From Hydrogenispora ethanolica (GTDB lineage Bacteria > Bacillota > UBA4882 > UBA8346): a DNA stretch of 64,000 bases. The stretch spans positions 62,001 to 126,000 of the forward strand of contig NZ_SLUN01000002.1 in NCBI RefSeq assembly GCF_004340685.1, written 5' to 3'. The position numbers and the translations under genes are program-made. The stretch's first letter is position 1, and the number at the start of each line of letters is the position of its first letter. The notes beneath the pieces were generated by a model that was not told the DNA's origin, ran no database searches, and saw only the letters and a list, made by a program, of their open reading frames with translations. This document shows, piece by piece, positions 1 through 8,508 of this stretch.

Positions 1-2
1 TG

Positions 3-1247
3 GCCATCATCGCCGTTTTGCTGGCGGCGATCACCACGGGAGCCTATTTTTATCTCCAAAACAACATGATCAAGCGCGCCGCCTTCTTCTCCAGCCAGCT
101 TTCGATGAACCTGAATTCCGGTGTATTCCCGGGGTACCGGAACCCCGGTTCCCAGTTGCGCCGGGGACGGCAGTTGCCGCCCCCGGCGCAATTGGGGCCG
201 AAACCGCCGGAGCTGGAGCGGGAACCGGAAAAGCCGATCTTCTTCATTCGCACCACCCCCGGCGGTGCGATTTCGTTCGATTCCGACCGCAAACCTTTCG
301 CCCGGATTCAGCTGGCGAAACTGGCAAAACAAGTTCTCAAACTCAACAAAGACAGCGGCGTCGTCCATTTTTCACGGACCCGCTATTACTTTTCGAAAAC
401 TGCTTTGACCGATGCGCCCGGCTTTCTGATCGTGTTTCAGGATCTGGGCGGGCTGGACGCCATCATCCGGACCGGCGCGGCCATTGGCGTGATCTGCCTG
501 CTGCTAGCGTTGTTGGGGAGCCTTTTCATGGCCCGGGTGGCCATCGCTCCCATCCAAAAGGCCTGGCGACAGCAGCGGGACTTCATCGCCGACGCCTCGC
601 ACGAGCTGCGTACCCCGGTGACGATCATTCGCACCAGTCTGGAGGTGGTCCTCGAGAATCCCCAGGCTACCGTGGAATCGCAGCGGGAATGGTTAAACAT
701 CGTCTCCGGCGAAATCCGGCGGCTCGCCCATTTAATCGACAATCTGCTGTTTCTGGCGCGGGCCGATTCCCATCAGCCGCTGCTGGAACAGCAGCCTTTC
801 TCCCTCAGCCAAATGGCGGAGCGCGCCGCGGAAGCCTTCCAACCCCTCGCCGCGGCGCAGGGGATCCGATTCAGCGCGACGATCCGGGGCGGGGCCACCA
901 TCTGCGGCGATGAAACCCGCATCCGGCAAGTCATCGACATTCTGGTAGAGAATGCCCTGCGCCACACCCCCCCGGGCGGGAAGATCGCGCTGACCCTATG
1001 CGCCCTGGAGAAGCGGGTGTGCCTGAAGATCGCCGATACCGGCGAAGGAATCGCTCCCGAACATCTCCCGAAGATCTTCGACCGCTTTTACCAGGTGGAT
1101 AACTCCCGTTCCAAAGGCCAAGCCGGACTGGGGCTTTCCATCGCCAAATCGATCATTGAAAACCACCGGGGGACCATTGCCGCCGTCAGCGCGCTGGGGT
1201 CGGGGACTACCTTCACCATCCACTTGCCGGCGCTCCCATCCGACTAA
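3..1247 (+). CDS. Sensor histidine kinase, 5' end outside the window
   Basis: Membrane histidine kinase of a two-component system. The frame is open to the left edge and already encodes a hydrophobic helix, so the TTG at 18 is not the true start. Order seen: first membrane helix, an extracytoplasmic region of about 130 residues containing a Pro/Arg-rich stretch, second membrane helix (nt 470-540), H-box ASHELRTP (nt 595-620, phospho-accepting His), N-box VENALRHTPPGG, G1 box ADTGEGI and G2 box GQAGLGLSIAKS. This is a complete HisKA plus HATPase core. No response regulator follows; it may lie upstream, outside the window. The signal sensed is unknown. Confidence 0.9.
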   Translation, partial: AIIAVLLAAITTGAYFYLQNNMIKRAAFFSSQLSMNLNSGVFPGYRNPGSQLRRGRQLPPPAQLGPKPPELEREPEKPIFFIRTTPGGAISFDSDRKPFARIQLAKLAKQVLKLNKDSGVVHFSRTRYYFSKTALTDAPGFLIVFQDLGGLDAIIRTGAAIGVICLLLALLGSLFMARVAIAPIQKAWRQQRDFIADASHELRTPVTIIRTSLEVVLENPQATVESQREWLNIVSGEIRRLAHLIDNLLFLARADSHQPLLEQQPFSLSQMAERAAEAFQPLAAAQGIRFSATIRGGATICGDETRIRQVIDILVENALRHTPPGGKIALTLCALEKRVCLKIADTGEGIAPEHLPKIFDRFYQVDNSRSKGQAGLGLSIAKSIIENHRGTIAAVSALGSGTTFTIHLPALPSD

Positions 1248-1557
1248 GCCGGTACCCCGCCAAGGGTTCCGGACCGGGACCCGGACGGGTTTTCCCGAGC
1301 CCGGGCTCTGCTTTCCGGAGCGCGGCGCGGCCGGCCGTACCCTGGCAACGGCGCCAACCGGCGCCTCTCCTTCCCGCCGCTTAATTTTATTCCAACACAT
1401 TTCCAAAACGATTGCAAAGTCATTCAAACCTTCCTGCAAGCCGTTTATAAGGAAGCCATTCGATACATACTCTGTCAGCTGAATGATCTCGGTTCAATCT
1501 TCCGCCGCGGTTGGGCAGATATCCTCAGGGACAAATAAAACAAAAGGAGTTGTTTTG
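1248..1557. other. Intergenic stretch without a recognised gene
   Basis: The first 140 bases are very GC-rich with many CCGG words; the rest turns AT-rich towards the Shine-Dalgarno AAAGGAG at about 1542. I see no convincing tRNA, terminator or consensus promoter. A faint 21-base periodicity can be imagined in 1267-1370 but is too weak to call. Confidence 0.4.
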
Positions 1558-2124
1558 ATGAAAAAGGCACTCATGGCCATGACCGTCATTCTCATGCTGG
1601 GACTGTACTCAACCTTAGCCCTGGGAAGCACGACATTCAATCTCAGCTTCGATTCGGCAGGCAAACACAAAATTGAAAGCAACGACGCCACCGACACCAA
1701 AGCCGCGGCCTCCTTGGAAGCCGAATATACCGTGACCGACGGGCCCTCGGAATACGGCGTCGGCATCGGCTATCAATCCCCGCGGGAGATCGAGGAGCTG
1801 GCCGGCGAATTCAGTTTCATCCCGGTCTATCTGACGGGCAAGTATTCTTTCCAGACCGACAGCGCCAATGTCAACCCGTATATCGTCGGGCGGCTCGGCT
1901 ATAACTTCTTCTCCGGGGACAGCGATTATGAAGGAACCAACGATTTAGGAAACGGTTTTTACTGCGCGCTCGGTTTTGGCGTCACCCTGACCCAAGCCGG
2001 CGACGGCAAGAGTTCCATTGCCGCGCTTTATGAAGTAAACAATGGGACCCTAGATGCCTCCGGCAGCGAGCAAACGGTGAAATATTCCAAGGCCAAACTG
2101 GTCTATAGCTACAAGTTCGATTAA
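1558..2124 (+). CDS. Exported small beta-barrel-like (outer-membrane porin-type) protein
   Basis: The ATG at 1558 is chosen over the upstream in-frame start at 1483 because AAAGGAG precedes it and the protein then opens with a classical signal peptide (MKKALMAMTVILMLGL, cleavage near ALG-ST). The mature part of about 165 residues alternates polar and hydrophobic residues and is rich in Gly, Tyr and Phe. Blocks such as YGVGIGYQSP, VYLTGKYSF, PYIVGRLGYNFF and GFYCALGFGVTL read as amphipathic strands, ending in KLVYSYKFD. This resembles eight-stranded OmpX/OmpW-like barrels. Family membership is inferred from pattern only; a barrel would imply an outer membrane. A secreted beta-sandwich is the alternative. 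Confidence 0.65.
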   Translation: MKKALMAMTVILMLGLYSTLALGSTTFNLSFDSAGKHKIESNDATDTKAAASLEAEYTVTDGPSEYGVGIGYQSPREIEELAGEFSFIPVYLTGKYSFQTDSANVNPYIVGRLGYNFFSGDSDYEGTNDLGNGFYCALGFGVTLTQAGDGKSSIAALYEVNNGTLDASGSEQTVKYSKAKLVYSYKFD

Positions 2125-2190
2125 GCGGATAGTCGTGAGAAAGCTTCCGGGCCCAATTCCGGCGGGCAGGCCCGGAGGCCGGCACCTCTT

Positions 2191-2280
2191 ATGAATCAGG
2201 AAAAGGATGTCGCAATCCATCCGGATGTACAAAAACGGATTGTGACATCCATCATTTTGGAACGGGAGACGTGGCGATGA
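2191..2280 (+). CDS. 29-codon small ORF translationally coupled to the next gene
   Basis: ATG at 2191 opens a 29-residue frame (begins MNQEKDVAIHPD, ends ILERETWR) preceded by GGAGG at 2174-2178. Its TGA stop overlaps the ATG of the downstream gene (ATGA at 2277-2280), the usual signature of translational coupling. That overlap and the ribosome-binding site are the evidence; codon content alone cannot prove a gene this short. It may be a leader peptide or a small protein acting with the 579-residue product. No function is recognised. Confidence 0.45.
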   Translation: MNQEKDVAIHPDVQKRIVTSIILERETWR

Positions 2281-4016
2281 AGTGGGGTAAAAAGAAGCTT
2301 GAAGCGGAGCTGCTGTTGGTAAAGATCATTCAATGTTCGGATCCGGCCTATTGGTACCGGGAAAAGATCGGCGGGCTGTTTTTGGTGGAACCGGTCTCGT
2401 TCCGCGAGTTTTATATCGTCTATCAAGACGGCGCCCAAGAAGAGCTGCAGCTGATCCGGATCGACGATTGCCAACTGCTCCTGGGCGACGACCCGCCCGT
2501 CTCGCCCCACCCCCGCCCCGGGCTGGGATTCAGTCGTTTTTTTGGGGCCCTCTTCGCCAAACTCAAAAAAAGGGCCCAGCCGTTCCTGGCCCTGAGCCTG
2601 GCCGCGCTGCTGCTGTTGGCGACGGCGGGAGCCGCCCACGGCGGTTATGCCATCCGTTCGCTGTATTCAACTTTTAACGATGACTACCTGGGAGCGGGCT
2701 TTAACTCGATCAGTAAAACCTTTCTGACCGACGATTCTTGCCTGGATTTCAGCAATATCGCCACGGAAACGGTGACCGGGACGGATCAGTCCTCTGCTTA
2801 CTGCTTTGTCGATTCCCAAAAGGAACTCGATGAACAATTCCGCTACCATTTCGGCGCCGGGAACGCAGGTCCCGGCGGCATGACCGCCCTTTCGCCGGAG
2901 ACTGGGGCCATTCTCCGGAATACCTCCTTCAGCGCGGATACGATCACGCTCTTTGCCTATTGGCGGAAAGCCGAGACGCGAGTGTTCAGCACGGTTCCTC
3001 CCAAAATCAGCGACGCCGCCTTCGCCGTGCTGCAGACCGATCCCCGGCGGTTTTTCCGCCAGTACGGCGACCAATACGTCAGCGCGGCCATCCTCGGCAA
3101 GATCATCTTCCTGGTCTATCAGGCCGACGCGGCCACCGAGTCAGCCCTGGCCCGGAACCGGATCAAACGGGCGATGGAGCTCAAAATGAAACAGATCTTC
3201 GGGGTCAAGCTGACGGAGGCCGAGAACCGATTCGTCGCCGCGACCCTGGCCCGGGTTTCGATCACCCGCAGCACTTACGGCAATGGCGTTCTCAATTTCA
3301 ACGGCATCGATTCGGCCGAGGATCTCCAGCGCGCCATCGCGCAGATCGCCACGGTTTCGGTCATCGCCCGGGAACTGCGGAGCTACTCTCAGACCAGCAA
3401 CGGGGCAGGGGCGCGTTTTTACGACAGCGCGGCCTATCTGAATACCGTTAACCAATGGGAACGGGGCCTATCCAATCTGAATTATATCGCGACCAACCCC
3501 CGGCTCAGTTCCAAGCTGCGCTCGGACTGCCAAAACGCTCTGAATGTCCTCAACCGCCAACTGAATCAATTCTACTCCTCCGGCGCCGATCTCCAGCCAC
3601 CGGACCGCGCCCTCCTGGAGGGCTTTTATGACCGTTATCTCGCCGAAATGAATATCGCCCCCCGAACCTATCAGCTGCCGGCGATGGAAAACCGGAAGGA
3701 TCTCGACTTGCGCGGTTTGAGAGCGGCCGACTCGTTAAAGCTCGAGCTGGTGGTGAAGCAGGGTTTCTTTTCCCGGTTGTTCAACCGCAATCTGAGCGTC
3801 GTTTTATATCTGATGGATGGCAAAGGAGGCTGGTCGGAGTACCGGCGCATTCCCTTGCCCCCCAAACCTACCCGGTTCACGCTCTATGAGGGGACTCCTT
3901 TCCGCGGCCGACTGCGGCTCGCTTTCTCGAAACCCAAATTGAAAATGGACTTCACCGTTTACTGCTCCTATACGGAGCAGCCGGACGATATCATCCTGCT
4001 GCAAAAGATCCGCTAA
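2277..4016 (+). CDS. Membrane-anchored protein of unknown function
   Basis: About 579 residues. ATG 2277 is preferred over GTG 2271: GGGAG at 2264 is 8 bases from the ATG but only 2 from the GTG, and the ATG overlaps the stop of the small upstream ORF. An N-terminal part of about 95 residues (motif YWYREKIGGLFLVEP, probably cytoplasmic) precedes one membrane helix (FLALSLAALLLLATAG, about residues 105-122). A large, presumably extracytoplasmic region of 440 residues follows, with helical middle parts and a beta-rich C-terminus (LYEGTPFRGRLRLAFSKP). I recognise no family. Confidence 0.75.
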   Translation: MKWGKKKLEAELLLVKIIQCSDPAYWYREKIGGLFLVEPVSFREFYIVYQDGAQEELQLIRIDDCQLLLGDDPPVSPHPRPGLGFSRFFGALFAKLKKRAQPFLALSLAALLLLATAGAAHGGYAIRSLYSTFNDDYLGAGFNSISKTFLTDDSCLDFSNIATETVTGTDQSSAYCFVDSQKELDEQFRYHFGAGNAGPGGMTALSPETGAILRNTSFSADTITLFAYWRKAETRVFSTVPPKISDAAFAVLQTDPRRFFRQYGDQYVSAAILGKIIFLVYQADAATESALARNRIKRAMELKMKQIFGVKLTEAENRFVAATLARVSITRSTYGNGVLNFNGIDSAEDLQRAIAQIATVSVIARELRSYSQTSNGAGARFYDSAAYLNTVNQWERGLSNLNYIATNPRLSSKLRSDCQNALNVLNRQLNQFYSSGADLQPPDRALLEGFYDRYLAEMNIAPRTYQLPAMENRKDLDLRGLRAADSLKLELVVKQGFFSRLFNRNLSVVLYLMDGKGGWSEYRRIPLPPKPTRFTLYEGTPFRGRLRLAFSKPKLKMDFTVYCSYTEQPDDIILLQKIR

Positions 4017-4178
4017 GCCCCGGAAAGGCTCCGCCCCGGCCGGACGGCCCCGCCAAGTCACCGCATCCGGGAGATTTGTTGCACTTTGATGACAATTGAT
4101 GGAATGGAAAGGATCCCCTCCGGCCTCCGTCGAAACAAGGGGCTGTTTGAACTCAAGGAACGAAATGGAGGCTATGGA

Positions 4179-5018
4179 ATGCTCAAGAAAACTTTGTATG
4201 GCGTGTTGGCGCTGCTACTGCTGCTAACGGCGGCGATCGGCGGCGGCGCTTTGGCCGCCGAGTCCGGCCCGGCCCGGCCGGTAGTGGTTCAAGGAGCCAT
4301 GAACCTGGAGATGCAAGCCCTGGTGGCCGCCTTGAAAAACCCGAAGGAGATAACTTACGGCGGCTGGACCTTCTGGCAGGGAACCATCGGCAATCTGCCG
4401 GTCGTCGTCTCCCGCACCGAGGTCGGCCTGACCAATGCGGCGGCCGCCACCACCCTGGCTATCGAGAAATTCCAGCCCCGGGCGGTGATCAACCAGGGAA
4501 CCGCCGGCGGCCACGATCCGGCCCTGCAGCGTTTCGATATCGTGCTGGGCCAAAAGTCCATTCATTTCGGCAAGTTCAAATCGAACCACGCCGATTCCGG
4601 CCGTGGGATCCACTCCGAGAACTGGATTCCCGAGAACGTGAAGATCCGGGTCAACGGCCAGGAGAAGGAGTACCCCGGCTTCGCCGGCGATCCCGAGCTG
4701 CTGAAGATCGCCCAGGGCGTCGCCGGAACCTATACCCACGGTAAAATCGTCAGCGGCGTCATCGGCTCGGCCGACGAATGGAACCGGGAGTTGGACCGGA
4801 TCCAATGGGTGCATCAGAAGTTCCAAACCTCCGTCGAGGAGATGGAGACTGCTTCCGCCGCCCAGGTCGCGGCGGCCTACGGCGTGCCTTTCCTCGGTAT
4901 CCGGATCCTCTCCAACAGCGAGCCCCGGAACCAGGACTGGGATCCCAAGGCCGGCGCCTATTGCCAGGAGTATGTGCTGGAGGTCCTCAAGGCGCTGGAT
5001 CGGGCCGCCAAACCCTGA
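4179..5018 (+). CDS. Exported 5'-methylthioadenosine/S-adenosylhomocysteine nucleosidase-like protein
   Basis: Member of the PNP/UDP phosphorylase superfamily, MtnN-type. ATG 4179 is selected because GGAGG at 4167-4171 precedes it and the protein then begins with a signal peptide (MLKKTLYGVLALLLLLTA, cleavage near ALAAES). Family landmarks: QGAMNLEMQALVAAL at the mature N-terminus, INQGTAGGHDP (phosphate/ribose loop), a VEEMETASAAQVA motif containing the substrate-binding Met-Glu pair, and GIRILSNSE. The last resembles the (I)RxxSD active-site motif, but with Asn-Ser where Ser-Asp is usual, so the catalytic Asp appears replaced. MtnN is normally cytoplasmic; export suggests scavenging of external nucleosides or a different substrate. 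Confidence 0.8.
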   Translation: MLKKTLYGVLALLLLLTAAIGGGALAAESGPARPVVVQGAMNLEMQALVAALKNPKEITYGGWTFWQGTIGNLPVVVSRTEVGLTNAAAATTLAIEKFQPRAVINQGTAGGHDPALQRFDIVLGQKSIHFGKFKSNHADSGRGIHSENWIPENVKIRVNGQEKEYPGFAGDPELLKIAQGVAGTYTHGKIVSGVIGSADEWNRELDRIQWVHQKFQTSVEEMETASAAQVAAAYGVPFLGIRILSNSEPRNQDWDPKAGAYCQEYVLEVLKALDRAAKP

Positions 5019-5040
5019 CCCTTTTCAAAAAAGACCGGTC

Positions 5041-5074
5041 AAAAAAGCTTTAGTCCATCGGCTAAAGCTTTTTT
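5041..5074 (+). terminator. Intrinsic terminator after the nucleosidase gene
   Basis: The arms AAAAAAGCTTTAG and CTAAAGCTTTTTT form a long stem around TCCATCGG, and the right arm supplies the U-tract. Confidence 0.85.
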
Positions 5075-5275
5075 GCATCTCCGAAAAAAAGGGTTCCGCG
5101 CGGGATTGCGGCGGCAATGGCATCGTCCCGGTTGAGCCGCAGTCCCGAATCGGCGAAAACGGTTTATTAACCCTTCCGTCAGCAGCCTTTCCATTATTCC
5201 AATAGATTTCCATGAAGGTAATTGCGGTTTTTGCGGTAAATTCGGGAGGATATTCCAAAAATTTCTGGTGCCGCC

Positions 5276-5304
5276 TTGTAATCGGCCGGGGATTATAATA
5301 TAAT
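5276..5304 (+). promoter_or_regulatory. Sigma-A-type promoter for the GH130-like gene
   Basis: TTGTAA at 5276-5281 and TATAAT at 5299-5304 are separated by exactly 17 bases, about 50 bases before the start codon. The rest of the 5019-5355 gap holds the terminator above and nothing else I can identify. Confidence 0.75.
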
Positions 5305-5355
5305 TCGCTATAACGGTTTCGTAACCGGACGGATGATTCAAAAGGAGGGAGCCCT

Positions 5356-6375
5356 ATGTCTGATTCGCTCCAACGCCCGGGCGGCCCGCCGCCGACCATC
5401 ATTGGCGGCGCCCTGCCCAATCTGCCTTGGGAAGACCGGCCGGCCGGCTGCCGGGACGTCCTGTGGCGCTCGACGCTCAATCCCGTCATCCCCCGCAATC
5501 TGACCGCCACCTCCAACAGCATCTTCAACAGCGCGGTGGTGCCTTTCGAGGGTCAGTTCGCCGGGGTCTTCCGCTGCGACGACAAACGCCGCCGGATGCA
5601 GCTGCATACGGGCAGAAGCGTCGATGGGCTGCGCTGGCAGATCGACCCCGAACCCATCGTTTTTCACTGCGACGAACCGGAGACTCGGGACTTCAACTAC
5701 GGGCGCTACGATCCCCGGGTCTGCTGGCTGGAAGATCGGTTCTATGTGACCTGGTGCAACGGCTACCAAGGGTATCCGACCATCGGCGTGGCGTATACTT
5801 ATGATTTCAAAGAGTTTTACCAGCTTGAAAACGCGTTTCTCCCCTTCAACCGCAACGGCGTCCTTTTTCCCCGCCGGATCGGCGGCCAATACGCCATGCT
5901 GAGCCGGCCCAGCGATAACGGGCATACCCCGTTCGGCGATGTTTTTTACAGCGTAAGCCCGGACCTGGTCCATTGGGGCCGCCATCGCCTGGTGATGCGC
6001 CCGGCCGATGGTTGGCAGTCGACCAAAGTCGGCGCCGGTCCGATCCCCATCGAAACCCGCGAGGGTTGGCTCCTGATCTATCATGGAGTGCTGACATCCT
6101 GTAACGGCTTTGTATACAGCGCCGGGGCCGCATTGCTCGATCTGGATCAGCCCTGGCGGGTGATCTACCGCACCGCGCCCTATCTGATCTCGCCGCAGAC
6201 GCTCTACGAATGCGTCGGCGACGTGCCCAATGTGGTCTTCCCCTGCGCCGCCCTTTATGATGCGCCGAGCGGGCGGATCGCCATATATTACGGTGCGGCC
6301 GATACCGTGACTTGTCTGGCCTTCACCCAAGTCGACGAACTGATCCGTTTTATCAAGGATAATTCGCTGGTCTGA
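5356..6375 (+). CDS. Glycoside hydrolase family 130-like enzyme (beta-mannoside phosphorylase/hydrolase type)
   Basis: 339 residues, ATG preceded by AAAGGAGGG. The sequence reads as a five-bladed beta-propeller. Blade-like motifs: [20 protein letters not shown] near the N-terminus, [19 protein letters not shown] (matching the DPR motif with following E-D in GH130), [28 protein letters not shown] and [14 protein letters not shown] near the C-terminus. Known GH130 members phosphorolyse or hydrolyse beta-1,2 or beta-1,4 mannosides and are cytoplasmic; no signal peptide is visible here. Substrate cannot be read from the sequence. It appears to be monocistronic. Confidence 0.85.
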   Translation: MSDSLQRPGGPPPTIIGGALPNLPWEDRPAGCRDVLWRSTLNPVIPRNLTATSNSIFNSAVVPFEGQFAGVFRCDDKRRRMQLHTGRSVDGLRWQIDPEPIVFHCDEPETRDFNYGRYDPRVCWLEDRFYVTWCNGYQGYPTIGVAYTYDFKEFYQLENAFLPFNRNGVLFPRRIGGQYAMLSRPSDNGHTPFGDVFYSVSPDLVHWGRHRLVMRPADGWQSTKVGAGPIPIETREGWLLIYHGVLTSCNGFVYSAGAALLDLDQPWRVIYRTAPYLISPQTLYECVGDVPNVVFPCAALYDAPSGRIAIYYGAADTVTCLAFTQVDELIRFIKDNSLV

Positions 6376-6430
6376 CGCTCCCGGAATCCCAGGGAGTTTC
6401 TGAAGCATCGGATTGGAGGGCTCCCATTGC

Positions 6431-6682
6431 GTGACTGAGGGAAGCAGCCGCTTAGATCGCTCAAGCGGTCGCTTGAGCGACCAAAGCAACTCCTTGAGTC
6501 ATTAAAGGAGTTGCTTGAGCGATGAAAGTAACTGCTTGAATCATTCCGGTAGTTGGTTGAGTGACTCAAGCATCTGCCGGAGTCGTTCCAGTAGTTACTG
6601 GACTGACCAAAGCAACTACTAGAATCACTCATGCAGTTGTTTGAATGATCAAAGCAGTTGTTTGAGTCATCCCAGTAGTTAC
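6431..6682. repeat. 21-bp period array A (12 units)
   Basis: Twelve contiguous units of exactly 21 bases, read from 6431. Most begin TTGA(g/a)(t/c) and continue to a core of the type GCAACT or AGTTGC, the orientation of the core flipping between units (core aaagcaactcc followed by aaaggagttgc). Units differ by several substitutions but none by length. A minus-strand frame across it is open only because the period is divisible by three; it runs into the 3' end of the GH130 gene and has no ribosome-binding site. Confidence 0.85.
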
Positions 6683-6717
6683 CGGACCCGGCAGACCGTC
6701 TTCTCGGGCGGCGAAGT

Positions 6718-6757
6718 AATGGCCGGGTTTAGGGAGGTTTCTCCAAACCCGGTCATT
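6718..6757. repeat. Strong inverted repeat without U-tract
   Basis: AATGGCCGGGTTT (6718-6730) and AAACCCGGTCATT (6745-6757) form a 13-bp stem with a single G-T wobble. The loop contains a further GGAG/CTCC pairing possibility. No T-run follows on either strand. It lies between array A and the 3' end of the DUF2512 gene and may be a transcript-end stabiliser or protein site. Confidence 0.6.
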
Positions 6758-6813
6758 GTCCGCTATGCCTGCGCGATAAATATAGCTTTTCCCATCCCGG
6801 CACGGCTGTGCCG

Positions 6814-7179
6814 TCATTCGGCTTTCGCTTCCCGCTCCGGGGTTTTGGTGGCGATCAGATAAAGATGAAGCAGCCATTCACCGAGGGTGAGGGCGGCCGC
6901 GATGATGAAAATCCCGATCCCTGAAAGCGTGAAGATAGGCATGGCTTGCTCCATCGCCCAGACCACCACCGCGCTGATCAAAAAATCCCCCACCAGGGCC
7001 ACTCCGTTGCCGTACTTGGCCAACAACCACAGGTCGCCCGCCACATAACTGATCAGTGTCAGCACCAACGCCGTGACGATCGTCTGCGTCCAGGTGCTTC
7101 TGCCGTAGACCGGGATCAGAATGGCCAATACCACTGTGATCAAAGCCATTTTGATGATCAGATTTACCAGGTGTTTCAT
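6814..7179 (-). CDS. DUF2512-type small membrane protein (YndM-like), copy 1
   Basis: 121 residues with four predicted membrane helices (starts NLIIKMALITVVLAILIPVY; then TALVLTLISYVAGDLWLL, GDFLISAVVVWAM and GIFIIAAALTL). This is the pattern of the DUF2512 family, found mainly in endospore formers. A charged tail (TPEREAKAE) ends the protein. It lies just downstream of a paralogue in the same orientation and probably forms an operon with it. Function is not known. Confidence 0.75.
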   Translation of the reverse strand: MKHLVNLIIKMALITVVLAILIPVYGRSTWTQTIVTALVLTLISYVAGDLWLLAKYGNGVALVGDFLISAVVVWAMEQAMPIFTLSGIGIFIIAAALTLGEWLLHLYLIATKTPEREAKAE

Positions 7180-7253
7180 TCCTACTCAACCTCTTTTTAT
7201 TTCGACTCGCCGCACGTTCTCTTTTTGAACGGCCGCGCTTTTCGACCAGCCGT

Positions 7254-7601
7254 TCAATATTGTTTCCTGGTTACTTTCTCCTCCGGCACCAAGCCGCTCA
7301 ACAAACTGATGATCAATGCCGCCAGCAAAGAACCGCCGAGCGGGACATTGCCGCCTTCCAGGGCGAAGGTGGTAAAGAAGATCACCGCGGTGGTGACCAG
7401 AAAGGTAATGATCATCTGACCCCAGCGGCTGACATCCCTGGCGATGAGCCGCTGCACCAGCCAACTGCCGGCGATGACCATCAGCGAAAGCAAGACGATC
7501 CACCCGATCGTCAAGGCGCTGAAGCCCGCCACAAAATAACCGATGGTGTAAAGGACCACGGCGGGGATTAAAAAACGAACCAGCCATTTCAACCCATTCA
7601 T
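7254..7601 (-). CDS. DUF2512-type small membrane protein, copy 2
   Basis: 115 residues, four predicted helices (FLIPAVVLYTIGYFVAGFSALTI, SLMVIAGSWLV, MIITFLVTTAVIFF, LLAALIISLLSG). The RD-SRWGQMIITFLVT segment corresponds to STWTQTIVTALVLT in the neighbour, which supports common descent by tandem duplication followed by strong divergence. Probably co-transcribed with copy 1. The ATG at 7601 follows a purine-rich AAAGGAGGGG. Confidence 0.75.
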   Translation of the reverse strand: MNGLKWLVRFLIPAVVLYTIGYFVAGFSALTIGWIVLLSLMVIAGSWLVQRLIARDVSRWGQMIITFLVTTAVIFFTTFALEGGNVPLGGSLLAALIISLLSGLVPEEKVTRKQY

Positions 7602-7642
7602 ACTACCCCTCCTTTGCCGTTCGGCCGCTGTCGCTGAATCTT

Positions 7643-8251
7643 CTAGATCGCGAAGACATGCTTGCCGATGTGGTTGATGATCCGCCGGGCCCAGATCCAG
7701 CGATTATTGGTCTTGGCGGGATTGAAGAAATAAATCGCCCCGCCCGAAGGGTCCCAGCCGTTGATCGCATCCTGAGCCGCTTTCCGCGATTCCGAACTAG
7801 GCGAGCGATTGATGATGCCGTTGCTTACCGATTCGAAAGCGTGAGGCTGGTAGATCACCCCCGCCAGGGTTTTCGGAAATTTACTGCTCTGAATGCGGTT
7901 CAGGATGACTCCTCCGACCGCCACCTTCCCAACATACGGTTCGGCTCCGGCTTCGCCGTGAATCGCATGGGCCAGCAGATTGACATCGCCCGTACTGCGC
8001 ACCGGGGCGCCGCCACGGGCCACTCCTCCGGTGCTGGGGATCGTCAACCGTTGTCCGAGCCGTAACGGATTCCAACTCAGGCCGTTCCGTTGCCGGAGCG
8101 TATTCAGCGGTACGCCGGTCTTCCTGGCGATTGAGAATAAGGAATCGCCCCGCTTCACCGTATAGGTCCAGTCCGCCTGCGCCACCTTTCCCGACATCAT
8201 CACTGCCCCGATCGTTAAAACCATGATCAACCATATTCGTCGTAACCGCAA
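7643..8251 (-). CDS. Spore-cortex-lytic-type cell wall hydrolase with LysM domain
   Basis: 202 residues. Signal peptide (LIMVLTIGAVMMSGKVAQA), a single LysM peptidoglycan-binding domain (YTVKRGDSLFSIARKTGVP, about residues 29-73), then a Hydrolase_2 (SleB/CwlJ) domain: LLAHAIHGEAGAEPYVGKVAV with the conserved catalytic Glu, VILNRIQSSKFP and GAIYFFNPAKT. Family members cleave spore cortex muramic-lactam peptidoglycan during germination. One LysM plus SleB catalytic domain is a common layout in Clostridia. Single gene, divergent from the DUF4015 gene. Confidence 0.88.
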   Translation of the reverse strand: MRLRRIWLIMVLTIGAVMMSGKVAQADWTYTVKRGDSLFSIARKTGVPLNTLRQRNGLSWNPLRLGQRLTIPSTGGVARGGAPVRSTGDVNLLAHAIHGEAGAEPYVGKVAVGGVILNRIQSSKFPKTLAGVIYQPHAFESVSNGIINRSPSSESRKAAQDAINGWDPSGGAIYFFNPAKTNNRWIWARRIINHIGKHVFAI

Positions 8252-8508
8252 AACCCATCCCTCTTTCTTTGAAAAATCTCTCCATGAAGCTGTTAATCCT
8301 CGGAATAACTAAAGCTATCCCTTGGATTGTTTGGGACATTTATAGTATGGAAACTTTCCGGCAAAATATCCGGGCCGGCGCAGCTTTGCTTCGCTCCCGC
8401 CGTCCGGATCAAATAGAACCGGAAAGTTTGCAGCTTCCCTCTTTTTTCATGAAGGAAAGCGGCCGTGCGCAGCGAAATTTCCGGGGGGAAAAGGAGGTTT
8501 ATTATCGC

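Noticed and set aside
1267-1370. Sixth 21-bp array after the first kinase gene
   Set aside because: Some TTCC/GGCC words recur near 21 bases but alignment of units is no better than expected for such GC-rich DNA.
6288-6632. Minus-strand Ser/Asn-rich frame across array A
   Set aside because: Overlaps the GH130 gene end, no ribosome-binding site, same by-product of the 21-base period.
8269-8508. Long N-terminal extension of the DUF4015 protein
   Set aside because: AAGGAGG and a signal peptide define the start at GTG 8509.
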